Assembly: GCA_934045075.1 (NCBI GenBank)
Contig: OW203734.1
Span: forward strand, 4,797,565 to 4,861,564
DNA: 64,000 bases
Direction of reading: 5' to 3'
Origin: Yponomeuta sedellus
Taxonomy: Eukaryota; Arthropoda; Insecta; Lepidoptera; Yponomeutidae
Part shown: piece after piece, positions 19,843 to 31,221 of the stretch
How the letters are laid out: each line of letters starts with the position of its first letter
How positions within the stretch are numbered: position 1 is the first letter of the stretch
Notes under the pieces: generated by a model
What the model was told of the DNA's origin: nothing
What the model saw: the letters and a program-made list of their open reading frames with translations, nothing else
Database searches by the model: none
Made by a program: the position numbers and the translations under genes

Positions 19843-19954
19843 TTGTGACGAACATGGGCTCACGCGGTGAGGTAGGCAGTAGCCTAAATCTGTCTGCTAC
19901 AAGATGAAATGAAACCTAACTTAACTCATTCAATCAAATCATTAAATCTGATAT

Positions 19955-20510
19955 ATTAAACTCGTTTGCACTAGGTAGATATTCCTCGATGAATCGGCGA
20001 CTGCGCCTACCGCACCGGCAAAATACAAATCACCTCTCATTATATTTGCTTGCTTCACAATTATTCACCCAGTTATTTATTTATTGCATACCCACACACA
20101 CACACACTTTGTTACATTATATCGCAGTACACTTTACATACCAACTATTAGGCATGCATTTATTTGATTTTCTTTCTGTTTTGTAAGTATTCAATAATTT
20201 TTGTCTTTTTTTTATTTTCACAAACACGCGACTAACTCGCAACATGGTCTCGACAGAATATCAGAGTTGTGGTTAGATACCTCGGTGGCTGCTACAACAC
20301 ATGCTGCGTCGGGAACCATTTTAGGGGCTAAATACTTTAAAACTTTAAATAAATTACTTCTACTAGGTCTACATATTTTCTGTGCTGTTCTATTCAATTG
20401 TTTTTTTTTTGTGTTTTGTTAAGATTTGCGTTTTGTATGTTTTTTGATACCGTTTGGTTTTGTTTTTGAAGTATTGTACCTTTAAATAAATTGTTTCTCT
20501 CTCTCTCTCT
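19955..20510 (+). mobile_element. Unclassified insertion in the F repeat
   Basis: About 556 bp between F pieces ending CTGATAT and resuming ATATTGAAAC, so ATAT may be a short duplication. Contains (CA)n at about 20095 and ends TTTAAATAAATTG then (CT)n. No domain recognised. Confidence 0.5.
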
Positions 20511-20720
20511 CATATTGAAACAAATTAGTAGCTCATAAAAACTTCTATGATTTTTTTTTAGTAAAAACTTCATGTTTGGTTTTTCTTTTTAATAGACATT
20601 ATTTTGACAGTTGGGAAAGAAACGGCACGAGTGCGGTAAAGGTAAAAAAAAGCACGCGTGTGTAATAGCCCCTATCCCGCACGCTATACGTCCCTGTAAT
20701 ACGCCACTTTTTGAGCAACT

Positions 20721-21235
20721 TTATTGAAAATGGGTTTTTCAATTGTGTATTTTATTTGTATTATTAAGTTAGTTTTTTAAATAAAGTAATTTAGGTTAAT
20801 TTTGAATAAAATTAGGTAAGTTTTGTTAATATTTAGATTTAGTTTGTAATTAGTAACACATATTTGAAGCTCTCGTGGCATAGGCGAACCGAGTGATTGG
20901 AATGATTCACTTGAGTTAAGCAACAATAGGCGCGGTCAGGTGCAGGATGGGTGACCGTCCCGTGACTACCGCTAGTGGCATATTTATTAATTTATACTGT
21001 TTGGAGAATCAACAGCTTACTAAATTATGCTAGTAGGAGAAATAGGTTATTAAGGGCTAATAACAGATTCGCGCCTATAGATACAACGCAACCAAAAAAT
21101 GTATGGACTTCATGCTTCGGGCTCGTACTATTAAGTTATTAATGATATTCATGGTAATCTCCATTTTAATGTAAATTTTATTTTGTTGCGACAGTTCTGT
21201 AGACACGTCCAAACTATTTCACTATCATTATGTAA
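20721..21235 (+). mobile_element. 5S-SINE head fragment and flanks
   Basis: 20867..20982 has AGCTCTCGTGGCATAGGCG, GTTAAGCAACAATAGGCGCG and GGATGGGTGACCG; the body is lost after GCTAGTGGCAT. The rest is AT-rich without a gene. Confidence 0.75.
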
Positions 21236-21632
21236 TATTATTACCAAGCAAAATATGCACAAAATAAAAGTTGCACAAAGAGCGATGGAGCGTGCCATGC
21301 TGGGCATATCGCTTGTGGACCGCGTATCCATCGCAGAAATTTGTCGAAGAACCAAGGTCGAAGACGTTGGTGAGCGGTTCACAGAGCTAAAGTGGAGATG
21401 GGCGGGACACTTGTATAAAAGGGAAGACGGTCGGTGGACCAGGGTAGTATCGGAGTGGTGGCCAAGGGAGGGAAGGAGGTTGGTAGGCAGACCACCGACA
21501 CGATGGTCAGATGACATCGTGAGGGTTGCGGGTCAGAGATGGATCAGGATAGCACAGAACCGTGAGGAATGGCGCAATAAGGAGGCCTATGCCCAGCAGT
21601 GGGTTGATGTGGGCTGATTATAGATAGATAGA
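21236..21632 (+). pseudogene. 5'-truncated RTE-type LINE insertion
   Basis: The C-terminal tail of an endonuclease/reverse transcriptase: AQRAMERAMLGISLVDR, RRTKVEDVGERF, LKWRWAGH, GRPPTRWSDDIVRVAGQRW, NREEW and AYAQQW, then a stop. The tail ends in (TAGA)n. The insertion is bounded by TATCATTATGTAA at 21223..21235 and 21633..21645, a perfect 13-bp target duplication. No RT core, so non-autonomous. Confidence 0.88.
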
Positions 21633-21645
21633 TATCATTATGTAA

Positions 21646-22009
21646 CCCCAGTTAGGATTTACTATAAATCAGCGTTGTGTTTATCTCTTACACGCAACAT
21701 GCCGGCTCAGTGTAGTCCATTTTCTCTTTTTAAAATTTCTTATTAATTTTATTCTATTCATTATCACCCGCAATTTATAAATCACTATTATAATATTAAT
21801 GTAAAAATATTTTTTTTATTATTCAAATAACTATTTCAATTGTTTTATTCCGACTACGAGGGATGACGATCTGCGAAAAACCGCACGCAGATGCTGGATG
21901 CGGCAAGCTGAAGACAGGGCGCTATGGTGCTCATTAGGAGAGGGCTATGTCCAGCAGTAGTCCACTGCAGCAGTGGACTAATTAATATACATAGCCTAAA
22001 AAGAAGAAG
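21646..22009 (+). other. AT-rich DNA and a C-SINE variant
   Basis: About 21850..21995 is a C-SINE relative with GATGACGATCTGCG, GCGGCAAGCTGAAGAC, GGGCTATGTCCAGCAGT and AGAAGAAGG end. The upstream part is AT-rich. Confidence 0.6.
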
Positions 22010-22300
22010 GAGAATTCATTATTCTGTTCTCACGCACGTAAAATTACGTATTTTAAATCACACACTAACTATGAAGGAAAACATCGTGAAGAAACGCGCA
22101 GCTTGGATGGCTCCGCACGTATTGACTATACTTTCCTGCGAACTAGGCCGACAATGAAAGAAACAATGAACCAACAGCATCAAAGAAACAATGTTCCAGG
22201 CACTGCCGCGTCCGAGTGGTCCGTTCTATTATCTAATGTAAGTGAAGGTGCCACTGGACGCTGTATGAATTATATCATTACTTAGATGCAAAGGCAAATG
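22010..22300 (+). mobile_element. core-SINE body and tail
   Basis: Has GAAGGAAAACATCGTGAAG, GGCTCCGCACGTATTGACTA and GTGAAGGTGCCACTGGACGC. The tRNA-like head is missing; compare 61720..62105. Confidence 0.7.
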
Positions 22301-22407
22301 TTTCTTTGCTTAATATTGTGTGATAACTTAATTAGGCTTTAAGATAACTTTGAATTTTCATGTTCTATTTATAATGAAAAAAAAAAAAGATGTAAATATA
22401 TATATAT

Positions 22408-22556
22408 AGCGCCCCCTGCAGTACAATTCCACCGAACTGCGATCCCCAACCCGCATGCCCAGCGTGGGGATTATGGGCATTACCCCCTATGATAGTACAA
22501 CGTGGCGCTCTTTAGGGGAGGGCTATGTCCAGCAGTGGAGTAGTATAGCCTGACGA

Positions 22557-22558
<2 letters not shown>
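22408..22558 (+). mobile_element. C-SINE, 5'-truncated
   Basis: GCGCCCCCTGCAGTACAATT, body with GATCCCCAACCCGCATGCCC, tail GGGCTATGTCCAGCAGTGG and GCCTGACGACG. Confidence 0.8.

Positions 22559-22603
<45 letters not shown>
22559..22603 (+). repeat. (AT)n microsatellite
   Basis: About 22 AT units growing directly out of the C-SINE 3' end. Confidence 0.9.
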
Positions 22604-22605
<2 letters not shown>

Positions 22606-23574
22606 AGATACAGACCGCCAATTGTATAACATTACTTAGATTTAAGAATCATGGTTGTAATATTTTCCTGGTTGTGCAATAAAGTGTTCCCTATCTATGT
22701 ATATACAAGGGTTGATATCGAAATAAATTATTAAGTGGCCGTAAACATTCGATATACATTTCCTGAGACCAGTTCTTGAGACCAGGATCTCTCAAGGTAC
22801 GGACCCCTATAAAAATGTATCAAAAGCTTAATTCAATGAATACGGAAACATGAATAGCACTAGAAAAAAACGGTTGTAATTGGTACGCAGTTTTTCAAAC
22901 GAAACATCAGCTGAAAATCGAGGCTGCCATTAAAAACGAAATACCTCATTAGGAGAGCTCGCTGAGGCAGAAAATTATTTTAAAGATCGTCTCGAAATCA
23001 GAATAAAATATTTCTTCAAGTTAATTGCTTTCCCGTCAAGTAAAAGTCCGAAGAATAGAATTAAAAATAACTGATACGGCAAAGTCTCTTTAAGAAGCTA
23101 AGGAGCTATGCTCACTAGCGCCACCAAAGGAAAAAAATCATTATATCTTCACACACATGCACACACAGACACACTTTAATTAATTAGAATTATATCAAAT
23201 AATAATAATAGTAAATCATTTAACTAATGAATTTATTTCCGAAATTACTGAAATATTATGCATTGGAAGGTGGATGATTGTGTCTTGAAACTCTTCATAA
23301 GGTACGTAATAATTTGAAATTATATTAATTGCACGTATTTAACACATAGTTAAGAACAAATTTATTAATAATTAATAGTATAGGCATGTTTGTACCGAAC
23401 TTAACTGTTTTCATCTAGTATAGGAAGATAGGAGCTTCCTGGCACAGGTGTCTGTACACTTAATAGGAAGTCCCCACCACAGTGTAAAATTAATGTTAAG
23501 TTGATAACGAAATAAATATTTTTGTATTTTGTCTCTGGAAGTGAACATCATAACTATTGATAAATATAGTCATC
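22604..23574. other. Non-coding stretch
   Basis: An H-tail end at about 22655..22705 (GGTTGTGCAATAAAGTGTTCC). A (CA)-rich patch near 23152. The segment at 23105..23150 (TCACTAGCGCCACCAAAGG) is the edge of a dispersed repeat whose other strand reads TTGGTGGCGCTAGT. No gene. Confidence 0.5.
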
Positions 23575-23878
23575 ATCATCAACCCATTATGTCCCCACCG
23601 AGGGGCACGGGTCTCTTCCCTTAGTCGGGGCCAAGTCCGGATTGGTGGAGGCTTGCAAGACTAGTGGCAGGTCTTACTGTCAGAAGTGTTCAAGCCGCCC
23701 TAAGGCCTCTGACTTGGCTTAACGACTGTCATCTATCGACGACAGCCAGCGCCAATTGCTTAGCGTGCTTTGCGAAGCACGGAACCGTTCGGAAAAATGC
23801 CACTAGCATAGACGGTCACCCATCCATGCACTGAACCTTCGTGCTCGTTTAAGATCACTCAGGCAGCCGGGGCTACAA
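23575..23878 (-). mobile_element. 5S-SINE, diverged
   Basis: Minus-strand copy: ACCCATTATGTCCCCACCGA tail end, body with GGCCAAGTCCGGATTGGTGG, and a head remnant with GACGGTCACCCATCCATGC (5S box C). Older than the copies at 3737 and 45290 judging by divergence. Confidence 0.75.
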
Positions 23879-24212
23879 GCGAGCGAATAAATCTGTTTAG
23901 AACTCTGTTTCGTTTCGTTTAGAAATCTGTTAAATCTGTTTAGAAAGCTCTGTTTAGAACCTAGTGACAAGAACCTAGGTCCAAGAATCTAGAAATTTAG
24001 AGCAGTTTTGCCAAAAACAGCCGTTTTAGCGGAAATCGATTAAAGTCCTAGGTAGTTGATCCTAGGTTTTAAACTGTAGGTTCAAAACGTCGTCACAGCT
24101 GTAAGGATTTATTTTATGAAAAAAAAATTGTTTGAAAAAAATCAAGATTTTTGTTCCATTCGTGGCGCTAATAAGCACGTAGCGCCTCAAATGTATACCT
24201 CAATTTAATGAA
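23879..24212. repeat. Dispersed repeat I
   Basis: TAGTGACAAGAACCTAGGTCC, AAAACAGCCGTTTTAGCGG and TTCGTGGCGCTAATAAGCAC. Related pieces at 28170..28480, 48655..48760, 49460..49505, 51065..51140 and 51770..51800, ending TTGGTGGC(G/A)CTAGTTA. Class unknown. Confidence 0.5.
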
Positions 24213-24466
24213 TCCGCTAGTGGCTTCTTTTCCGATCGATTCCATGCTTCGGAAGGCACGTTAAGCTGTTGGTGCCGGTTGTCATGTAGTGGCAGTCGCT
24301 AAGCCATGTCAAAGGCCTTATGGCGGCTTGATAACTTTTGACAGTAAGGCACTGTCTAACAATCCTTCGCCAACCTGGAAGCCCCCATGATGGAGTATGG
24401 CCTAACCTTCCTGCGATGCAGGAATAAAACCGTGTCCTAGCAGTGGGGACATACGAAAGGTTAAGT
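24213..24466 (+). mobile_element. 5S-SINE body and tail, head missing
   Basis: Starts GCTAGTGGC, contains GCACGTTAAGCTGTTGGTGCC-like body and ends CAGTGGGGACATACGAAAGG. Confidence 0.75.
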
Positions 24467-25335
24467 GTCATATTAGTTCGGATTTTGCTATTACACGAAT
24501 ATATCAGATTCTATCCGATAGTAGCCGAGGTATATTCTAAAAGCTAACAGACTATACCAGTAAATTGTACAATTTGGGGTTGCCTAGAAGAAATTGTTAC
24601 TAGTAATAAGGCAGCCAATTTTGTATCTGCCATTTCTGTAACTATTTTTTCGGTATACAATAAAGACTATTCTTATCTTATCTTACCAGTGAAAGTAAGG
24701 AAAAAGAATATTGCTCCTTTAACAGAGATAGTTGTTAGCAAAAAATAACTCTAGATCATTACGCTTTTTGATATTCGAGACTCACGACCAAGAATCTAAG
24801 ACAGGTATTTTCAGCTTGAATTCAATATAGATCTAGGTTTTTATCCTAATTAGTTACTTGGTTATGGTTCGTGAAATTCATAATTTAAATGATTGAGATA
24901 GACAGAGATAGAGAACACTTTATTGCACAACCAGAAAAAAGGATGCGATCATGATTTCTTAAATTTAAGTAATGTAATACAATTGAGCTAATTTTATACT
25001 AAAACGATCTGTAAAGTATGGATTAAAATCTGCCATCTGGCTCTCAATTATTGTTGGTGAGTGCCATCAGGCAACCGATCTTCGTTTTGAACACAAAAAA
25101 GTTCAAAGTTCGAAGTATTGGATTGTTGATTAGATAAATGTTTCATCAACATTTGTTGGCGTTAAAAAACTAACGAAATAATTATTTTGGTATTTTTTGT
25201 ATTATGGAAAATATTAAGATTTGCTGTTACCAATAACCAGAAAAAAACTACAATTGCCCAAAAAACCCTTCTTTTATTAAATAAAAATCATAATTATGAA
25301 TTCTTTCAGAAAAACCTCATTGTAAAATACCGTTC
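24467..25335. other. Non-coding with repeat tails
   Basis: 24507..24552 matches the end of the MITE at 42244 (GAGGTATATTCTAAAAGCTA). H tails at 24575..24690 (plus; AATAAGGCAGCC, ACAATAAAGACTATTC) and 24893..24995 (minus). No gene. Confidence 0.5.
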
Positions 25336-25515
25336 TATAAAAACCTATTTAGAAGCCAAAATTACGCCCATGCCGGGACTCGAACTCGTGACCTCATCAG
25401 CGTGATTTCGAACCTCTTTACAATATTCTCTGTATTATTTACAGGCAACGACATCTGGCTAAAGTAATTTGCATCACTTGCAACCCCGAGTACCTACTTT
25501 GCAGTTAGGTTTTAT
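25336..25515 (-). mobile_element. T-SINE with 5' linker, head partly deleted
   Basis: Tail GGCTTCTAAATAGG-like on the minus strand and box B (GAGTTCGAGTCC); a deletion removes the anticodon and D arms. The linker continues to GTAAAACCTAACTGC-like sequence at about 25500. Confidence 0.65.
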
Positions 25516-26135
25516 ATTTATAATTAAATTTAATTTTTATTCATTTCTATAAAGTTTATCTATATTACATCAATAATCAGTGCTCCTTCAGTGATCTCAT
25601 TTAAAAACAGACTAGAGAGACATTTACCAAGTGCACGCAGGTGATATTCATGCATCAGCTTAAAGCTGCTTGTGTATTAACAAATAACAATAATAATATT
25701 ATTCTAGTTTAGGCACCTTGATGAAAAACAATTTCCCGCCCAACTGGCCCTTGTAAATCTAAGCTCCTATCATACTGACGTGGCGACAAAAAAGTTATAA
25801 TTACTTAAACTCACTAAAACATTAACGTTGCCTTCAAAATGCTTGTAAATTTCACCAGAATGATTAATTACACAAGAAGTTTCACAAAACCTTGAATCCC
25901 TCTTAAAGACTGTCCCAATTTGTCAAACAATTAAACAACAGCTAAGTCGATCGAAAGTGGGTAAAGAGCGCTAACTGACTTACATTCGAGTTTTACAATA
26001 CATAACGAATCTATTATCTTTAGTCAAAGGCATTGCAGTGAATGCACAGTACGCTAACAACAAAAAAATATATTGAGTTCATATTCGATATACAGGGAGT
26101 TATCGCTGTACTCACATGATTATATTCTTTTTGTT
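25516..26135. other. Non-coding stretch
   Basis: AT-rich, nothing recognised. Confidence 0.4.
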
Positions 26136-26185
26136 GTACTAACCCGTGCTAAGGACAATTTAAAAACCTATTTAGAGGCTAAAAA
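26136..26185 (-). mobile_element. T-SINE 3' end fragment
   Basis: Only the terminal 50 bp (ACTAACCCGTGCTAAGGAC, ACCTATTTAGAGGC). Confidence 0.65.
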
Positions 26186-26904
26186 CAGGGTGTTGCTAAC
26201 AATTTTAGATTCTTTTTATTATTCTGAGTTTTTTCTGTCATATTTGTCAACCACACTGTCGCAAACCTTTTCTGCCTACATTTTTCATTAAACCTATTAT
26301 CAGCGTTTTCTTTAGTTTTTCTTCAGTTTTCTTATACAGTCCACCCGTAGCTAACACAGGGTTCTAATTCCTCTTTACAGCAGAAAATAGGGGGTTCTAA
26401 AAGTCAATGCGAATAAATTGTATTATTCGTTCCAAAACTTTTCAGAGAACATCTAACTTTTGGAGTGATTAACAACTGTTCATGAACTTTGGAATAATAT
26501 TAAGTATATTCTTAAAAAAAAACAATATCCATATAACATATTTATACGTGAAACTTTTATATTCTGCTTCTGATGAAAATCAAAAAACTCTACCGAATCA
26601 ACGAAGATCTAGAAAAACATAACAGAAGAAAAATAATAAAATAAGGTTATCTGATAGAGATCGCTCCAAGCGATAAGCGCCCCAATTATATACTAATCTA
26701 GTGAAATGTATTTTATTGTTACCTCTAACTAAAAGAACTAGAAAATTAATAGTGACTGCTTTCTTCCACCCAGAAAATCTTTGCGAGGGAACCAGAGTAA
26801 TGTCTACTTATGTTACCGGTTGAATTCCGTGGAGCACAAAATTTTAACTTACTTCAAAACATGAGGAAGTTCTCAATTCGTCGGTATCGTTTTATTTTTA
26901 TATT
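26186..26904. other. Non-coding stretch
   Basis: AT-rich, nothing recognised. Confidence 0.4.
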
Positions 26905-27197
26905 TTACTAGTGGTGTTACCCGCAGTTTATCGATTTTCCCGCAGTAAAATGTAGCCTATATGTTTATCCAGGGTGTCAGTTAACTCCATACTAAATTTT
27001 ATTAAAACGCTCCAGTTTTTTAGACCCGAAGAAGAAACAAACATACACGCATACAAACTAGGTATCGCCTTTATAATATTTTATTAGTGTGATGTGATGT
27101 GATATGTGTTTTTAAAGAACCTCCTTTTTGTATGTAGGTAATACTTATTACTCTAGGCTTACTCTGTAACCTATTTAACTCAAAAGTAAATGGATTA
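26905..27197 (+). mobile_element. Lepidoptera-type short interspersed repeat
   Basis: ACTAGTGGTGTTACCCGCAG start, GTAGCCTATATGTTTATCC body, and end CCTTTATAATATTTTATTAG with (GTGAT)n. A related minus-strand piece lies at 46410..46495. Confidence 0.6.
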
Positions 27198-27345
27198 TTA
27201 TTCTTCTTCTTCAGGCTATATAAGTCCACTGCTGGACATAGCCTTCCCCTGTTGAGCGCCATAGCGCTCAGTCTTCAGCTTGCCGCATACAGCATCTGCC
27301 GACAGTTTTTTGCAGATCGTCATCCCACCTAGTTGAAGGGCGGGT
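27198..27345 (-). mobile_element. C-SINE variant
   Basis: TTCTTCTTCTTCAGGC, CCACTGCTGGACATAGCC, AGCTTGCCGCATACAGCATC and GCAGATCGTCATCCC; reverse of the variant at 21850..21995. Confidence 0.7.
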
Positions 27346-27627
27346 ATTATTAGAAAGAAAGAAAACAAAACATTATTATTATTAAGGAACTTCTATCTAA
27401 CCCATCAGAAATTACCACACTGTATAATCTGATTATACTAGCTTCGTAGGAAGATATTGCACTGTGCCAATATTAACGTCTGTCAAAGGTTTTGTAAAGT
27501 AACGAATTTTGTGTCTGAGGCAGTTTTGAACCAATTAATTCGATTAAGACTTAAAAGTTATATAAGTTTGGTACTTAGAAGTGGCGGCGATGGTTGAAAT
27601 AACACTGAATTAAAATAAATCAGCAAA

Positions 27628-27790
27628 GCACAGCACCGCACAGCACAATACAGCACAACACAACACAGCAGAACATAACATAACATGCCCTCACGCCTCT
27701 ATCCCAGAAGAGTAGGCAAAGACCAGGGATTGCCATTTGCCACGATCCTGACAGATCATGTTTGCTTCTTCAACGTTCATTAGTCGTTGC
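27628..27790 (+). repeat. Degenerate CACAG run fused to repeat E
   Basis: 27628..27690 is an irregular run of AGCACA/ACAACA units resembling the long array at 58793. It leads directly into a repeat E copy (CCCTCACGCCTCTATCCCAG). Confidence 0.6.
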
Positions 27791-28671
27791 ATGTCTCGCT
27801 CCGGATACTGGCCGAATTTTTACTGAAGATATGTTAAGTAATAGTCTCACCATCATTTAAACCATCGTTTGACCATAACTAGCATATGCTCAATCGTAAA
27901 AACAATTAAGAAAAAAACATTGAATAAGAGGTTTTCTGAACTGAATAATTTGGTTTTCATTTAATATTTGCTGGGGAACAGGCTTCAATTCGTTATGCAC
28001 GCTTCAAGACACAAGTCTTTAAAGGCTAGATAGTCAGCGAGTGTAGACTTAATAAAATACGATCCGTTTTAAGGCGCTATCCGGGGCTAACCAGCATTAT
28101 CAATTGAAAAAAATATATCGTCTTTTATGACACGTCTTTGCAAAATTAAATGAACATTTAAAATCTCAAAAAATACCAGCTCTTAGAACCTAATGACAAG
28201 AACCCATGTCCAAGAATATTTAAGAAATTAATGCAGTTTTTTAAAAATGCCCATTTTAGACGACATTTATTAAAGTCGTTATTTGATTATGTTTTATTAA
28301 ATCGTTAATTGAAGCTAATATATTATATATATTGACAGTTGTTGATCCTAGGTTATAGACTGGAGTCTTAAAATAATTATCATTGTTGTTAGTATGTTTA
28401 TGTTCACTTTGAACGTGCACACAAAAGAACGTATTTTCAAGTAAGTAATTATTTTTTTACCATTGGTGGCACTAGTTAGCACTCCAAAATACAAGCAGAA
28501 ACAATTACAGCCCCATCGTAATATATTTAAGAATCCTCTCATTTATTTATAAGAAATAAATCAACTATAAGCCACGAGTTCCCACAAATGAACAAGACAT
28601 GTTTGGAAAAAGGTTCCAATAGAGAATACTGTGATATACCCACATCTAAAGCATTTTAATGCAGGATCGTG
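27791..28671. other. Non-coding with repeat I
   Basis: A repeat I copy at about 28170..28480 (ACCTAATGACAAGAACCCATG ... CCATTGGTGGCACTAGTTAG). No gene. Confidence 0.5.
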
Positions 28672-28858
28672 AGCAGGCCTCCAAAGAGATGGTCCAACGA
28701 CCTGGATGGTCTGACAACCAGCGAGTCCTGACCACCTTACGGTGGCAGGACGCTGGATGCGAATGGCACAAGACCAGGAATCATGAAAACCCGAAAATGA
28801 GGGTGGGTTTTGTCCTGCAGTGGGCGTCAAATGGCTGATGATGATGAGTAAAGCATTA
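28672..28858 (+). pseudogene. RTE LINE 3' end
   Basis: Reads in broken frames RPPKRWSNDL, RWQDAGCEWHK-like sequence and CPAVG-like end. At DNA level it has GTCCTGCAGTGGGCGTCAAA then GGCTGATGATGATG, the canonical lepidopteran RTE terminus. Stops and frameshifts present. Confidence 0.65.
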
Positions 28859-28904
28859 ATACTAAGCAATTTTTCACATTTGTGATCCTCATCAATGTTG
28901 TCAA

Positions 28905-29095
28905 CTCATCATCAACCCATTATGTTCTCACCGAGGGGCACGGATCTCTTCCCTAAAAACGGTATAGGCCATACTTCACCGCGGGGGCCAAGTTCGGATT
29001 GGTGGAGGCTTACAAGACTAGTGGCTGGTCTTACTGTCGGAAGTTTTAATGCCACCCTAAGGCCTCTGAATTGGCTTGATGACTACCATCTATAA
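28905..29095 (-). mobile_element. 5S-SINE tail fragment
   Basis: ACCCATTATGTTCTCACCGA and the body to CCTCTGAATTGGCTTGATG; head absent. Confidence 0.7.
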
Positions 29096-30345
29096 AAACT
29101 CCAAGCTTAGTCTTTTCAAAGTCCTTAATTAACATAGTTTACATAATTATTTTAAAACATAGAACTCATGCATTGTACTGGCTTTAATTCCAGACCTCAT
29201 TGACATCTAAATAATAATTTATGTTATAGTAGCCCTTTTGGCACAAAGTGTGCCTAACATATTTTTTGAACCGCGTTTCAGGCAAGCTTAATATATACTA
29301 TCTTCAGGGATTTTACCATAGAAGCGTATGCAATGCCCCATGAAAGATGTATTTACTTTTGCCAGCCTAAATAGTGGGCACAAAAGTTTATGTTTATTTT
29401 TAGTATTTACATTGTGTTGGCTACCTAAAGTTTTAAAATTACTGATATTTTTCCTGACGTACAAAATGTTTTCATAGATATACTGACTGGCAACTGTCAG
29501 GATGTTAGTTTCTTTAAAGAAATCTCTTAACGAATCTCTACTGCCTAGCTTATAAATGAATCTGATCGCTCTCTTCTGCAAGACGAAGATGGTCTTAATA
29601 TCTGCTGCCCGTCCCCACAGTAGTATGCTATAGGACATAACATTGTGGAAGTATTTAAAATAAACAAGCTTAGTAGTTGCGACGTCAGTTAGTTCCCTAA
29701 TTCTTTTAACTGCATATGCTGCCGAACTAAGACTATTTGCTAATTTTTCTAATGTGGACAACATTGAAGCTTTGCATCAATTGTGATACCTAGAAATACA
29801 GTTTTATTCACAAGGTCTAATTTGTCATACCACAATAAAAAATTGCTGTCAACCGTTTTGACATTTGGAAGAGTGAACTTTATACATTAATGGCCGCTTT
29901 CTGAATTGAGAATTTCACTAAGTAAATACTTAAGTAACGTTCTGTCACGCTCTTTCCTGAGAAATGAGACAGCACTACAGTTAAGTATTTACTTAGCGAA
30001 ATTCTCAATTCAGAAACTGGCCCCAAGTATGTCTTTTTTTAATTTGACAATACGTTATTGGAAGTAAAACAGTTTAGTACCCGAGAAAGAGCATTATTTT
30101 TACTGTCGAGGTCACTCTTAATTTTAAAAATAAGTGACGCGTCATCTGCAAATAGTACTATCTTTGACATATTTTGAACCACGAACCGCAAATCATTTAC
30201 ATATACGAGGTAGAGGAACGGCCCAAACATCGATCCAGTGGCACTCCTTCCTGACCTCTGACCCTAAAGATTTAAGATTTAGTTCTATTTATATCAGCTC
30301 TTTGATCTCTCCCTTCTAAATATGATGTCATAAATTTTACGCTAT
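29096..30345 (-). pseudogene. CR1/Daphne-like LINE, 5'-truncated, broken by a MITE
   Basis: On the minus strand: FMTSYLEGRDQ-like, then MFGPFLYLVYVNDL and IVLFADDASLIFK (30039..30230, RT catalytic FADD), then after the MITE at 29892..30022 the segment 29288..29764 with SSAAYAVKRIRELTD, YFHNVMSYSILLWG, LQKRAIRFIYKLGSRDS and ASQYIYENILYVRK, typical of the C-terminal part of this LINE group. Frameshifts lie around 30235..30300 and in the MITE region. The tail region (29096..29287) recurs at 37205..37420. Confidence 0.8.
29892..30022. mobile_element. MITE G, palindromic
   Basis: Inverted arms of about 45 bp (GGCCGCTTTCTGAATTGAGA ... and its complement ending CAGAAACTGGCC), with CTAAGTAAATACTTAA in both arms. 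Copies at 47118..47250 and 49100..49410. Confidence 0.8.
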
Positions 30346-30354
30346 TTCCGTTTA

Positions 30355-30530
30355 TAACAACCACTTAACGTGGTACCAACTGCTTAACATCCCTTACGAA
30401 TCACGAAACTGCTCGGAAAAATGCTACTAGCGTTAGTCTTAGACGGTCACTTATCCATGCACTGAACGCGCCCTATGTTGCTTAGCCTTCGTGATCGTTT
30501 AAGATCACTCAGACATCCGGAGCTACGAGC
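30355..30530 (-). mobile_element. 5S-SINE head half
   Basis: Minus strand: CTCGGAAAAATGCTACTAGC and GACGGTCACTTATCCATGC (box C), CGCCCTATGTTGCTTAGCC (box A). The body is lost. Confidence 0.7.
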
Positions 30531-31020
30531 AATTTGAAACGAGCGATGTTGTCAACTCCCTTCCTAAAATTCCTGCATCGCGCATGTAAAGTGTTTCACA
30601 TGATAAACCATAAAGTTAACGTCCAATAAGGAACAGTTGGATCGGCCATCCCCAGGCATACGAGCTGTCTGGAGAGAAATATCCTTTTATGGTGGAACAG
30701 TACGATCCCCGCTTTGCCCTATAAAAAAAAAATAGTTCAGAATAAAGGTAAACTATCAAAAGGGGAACTTCCTTACGGGCGACCGCCTAAAAAGTATGCA
30801 CAAAAATGTTCTCCAGCGCAACATCCGATGTCCTATGACGGTGAATATTGAGAGTCACCCGGGCCGCTTCCTGCATTCTTTTCTGGATAAAAGTGCCTGT
30901 TTGACCTTAAGGAGTTTGGGGTGAGATCTGAGATGCCAGCATAGTGATCTGCGTCGGATTATCCATTATTCACTTACCAAATTCACCAATTTTTAAACTA
31001 AAACTTTCGTAAGCACAACA
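30531..31020. other. Non-coding stretch
   Basis: Nothing recognised. Confidence 0.4.
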
Positions 31021-31221
31021 TATTGTAGACTTTTAGTCCGGATCTACTTACGGTTGTTGTTATATCGGAAGAGTCCGATCAGGTTTCGCTCCGATTCGCA
31101 GAGGTTAATCATGGCTTAATCTGGTCACCATGATTAAGCTCTGCGAATCGGAGTGAAACCTGGTCGGACTCTTCCGATATAACAACAAGCGTAAGTAGAT
31201 CCGGACTAAAAGTCTACAATA
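31021..31221. mobile_element. Fold-back element, 201-bp near-perfect palindrome
   Basis: Arms of about 94 bp (TATTGTAGACTTTTAGTCCG at the left and its complement at the right), with few mismatches and a loop of about 13 bp. No coding capacity. Probably a young fold-back MITE. Confidence 0.8.

Larger units (their letters stand above)
13076..20720 (+). mobile_element. F repeat (about 620 bp) split by two insertions
   Basis: Pieces 13076..13403, about 19905..19954 and 20511..20720 line up end to end with the uninterrupted copy at 55294..55917 (reverse). The first break holds the gypsy fragment and jockey dimer; the second holds 19955..20510. It has an inverted repeat at one end (CTGTCATTGCAA / TTGCAATGACAG) and many GCACTTGT/GCACGAGTGCGG motifs. 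Class unknown, probably a non-autonomous DNA element. Confidence 0.7.
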
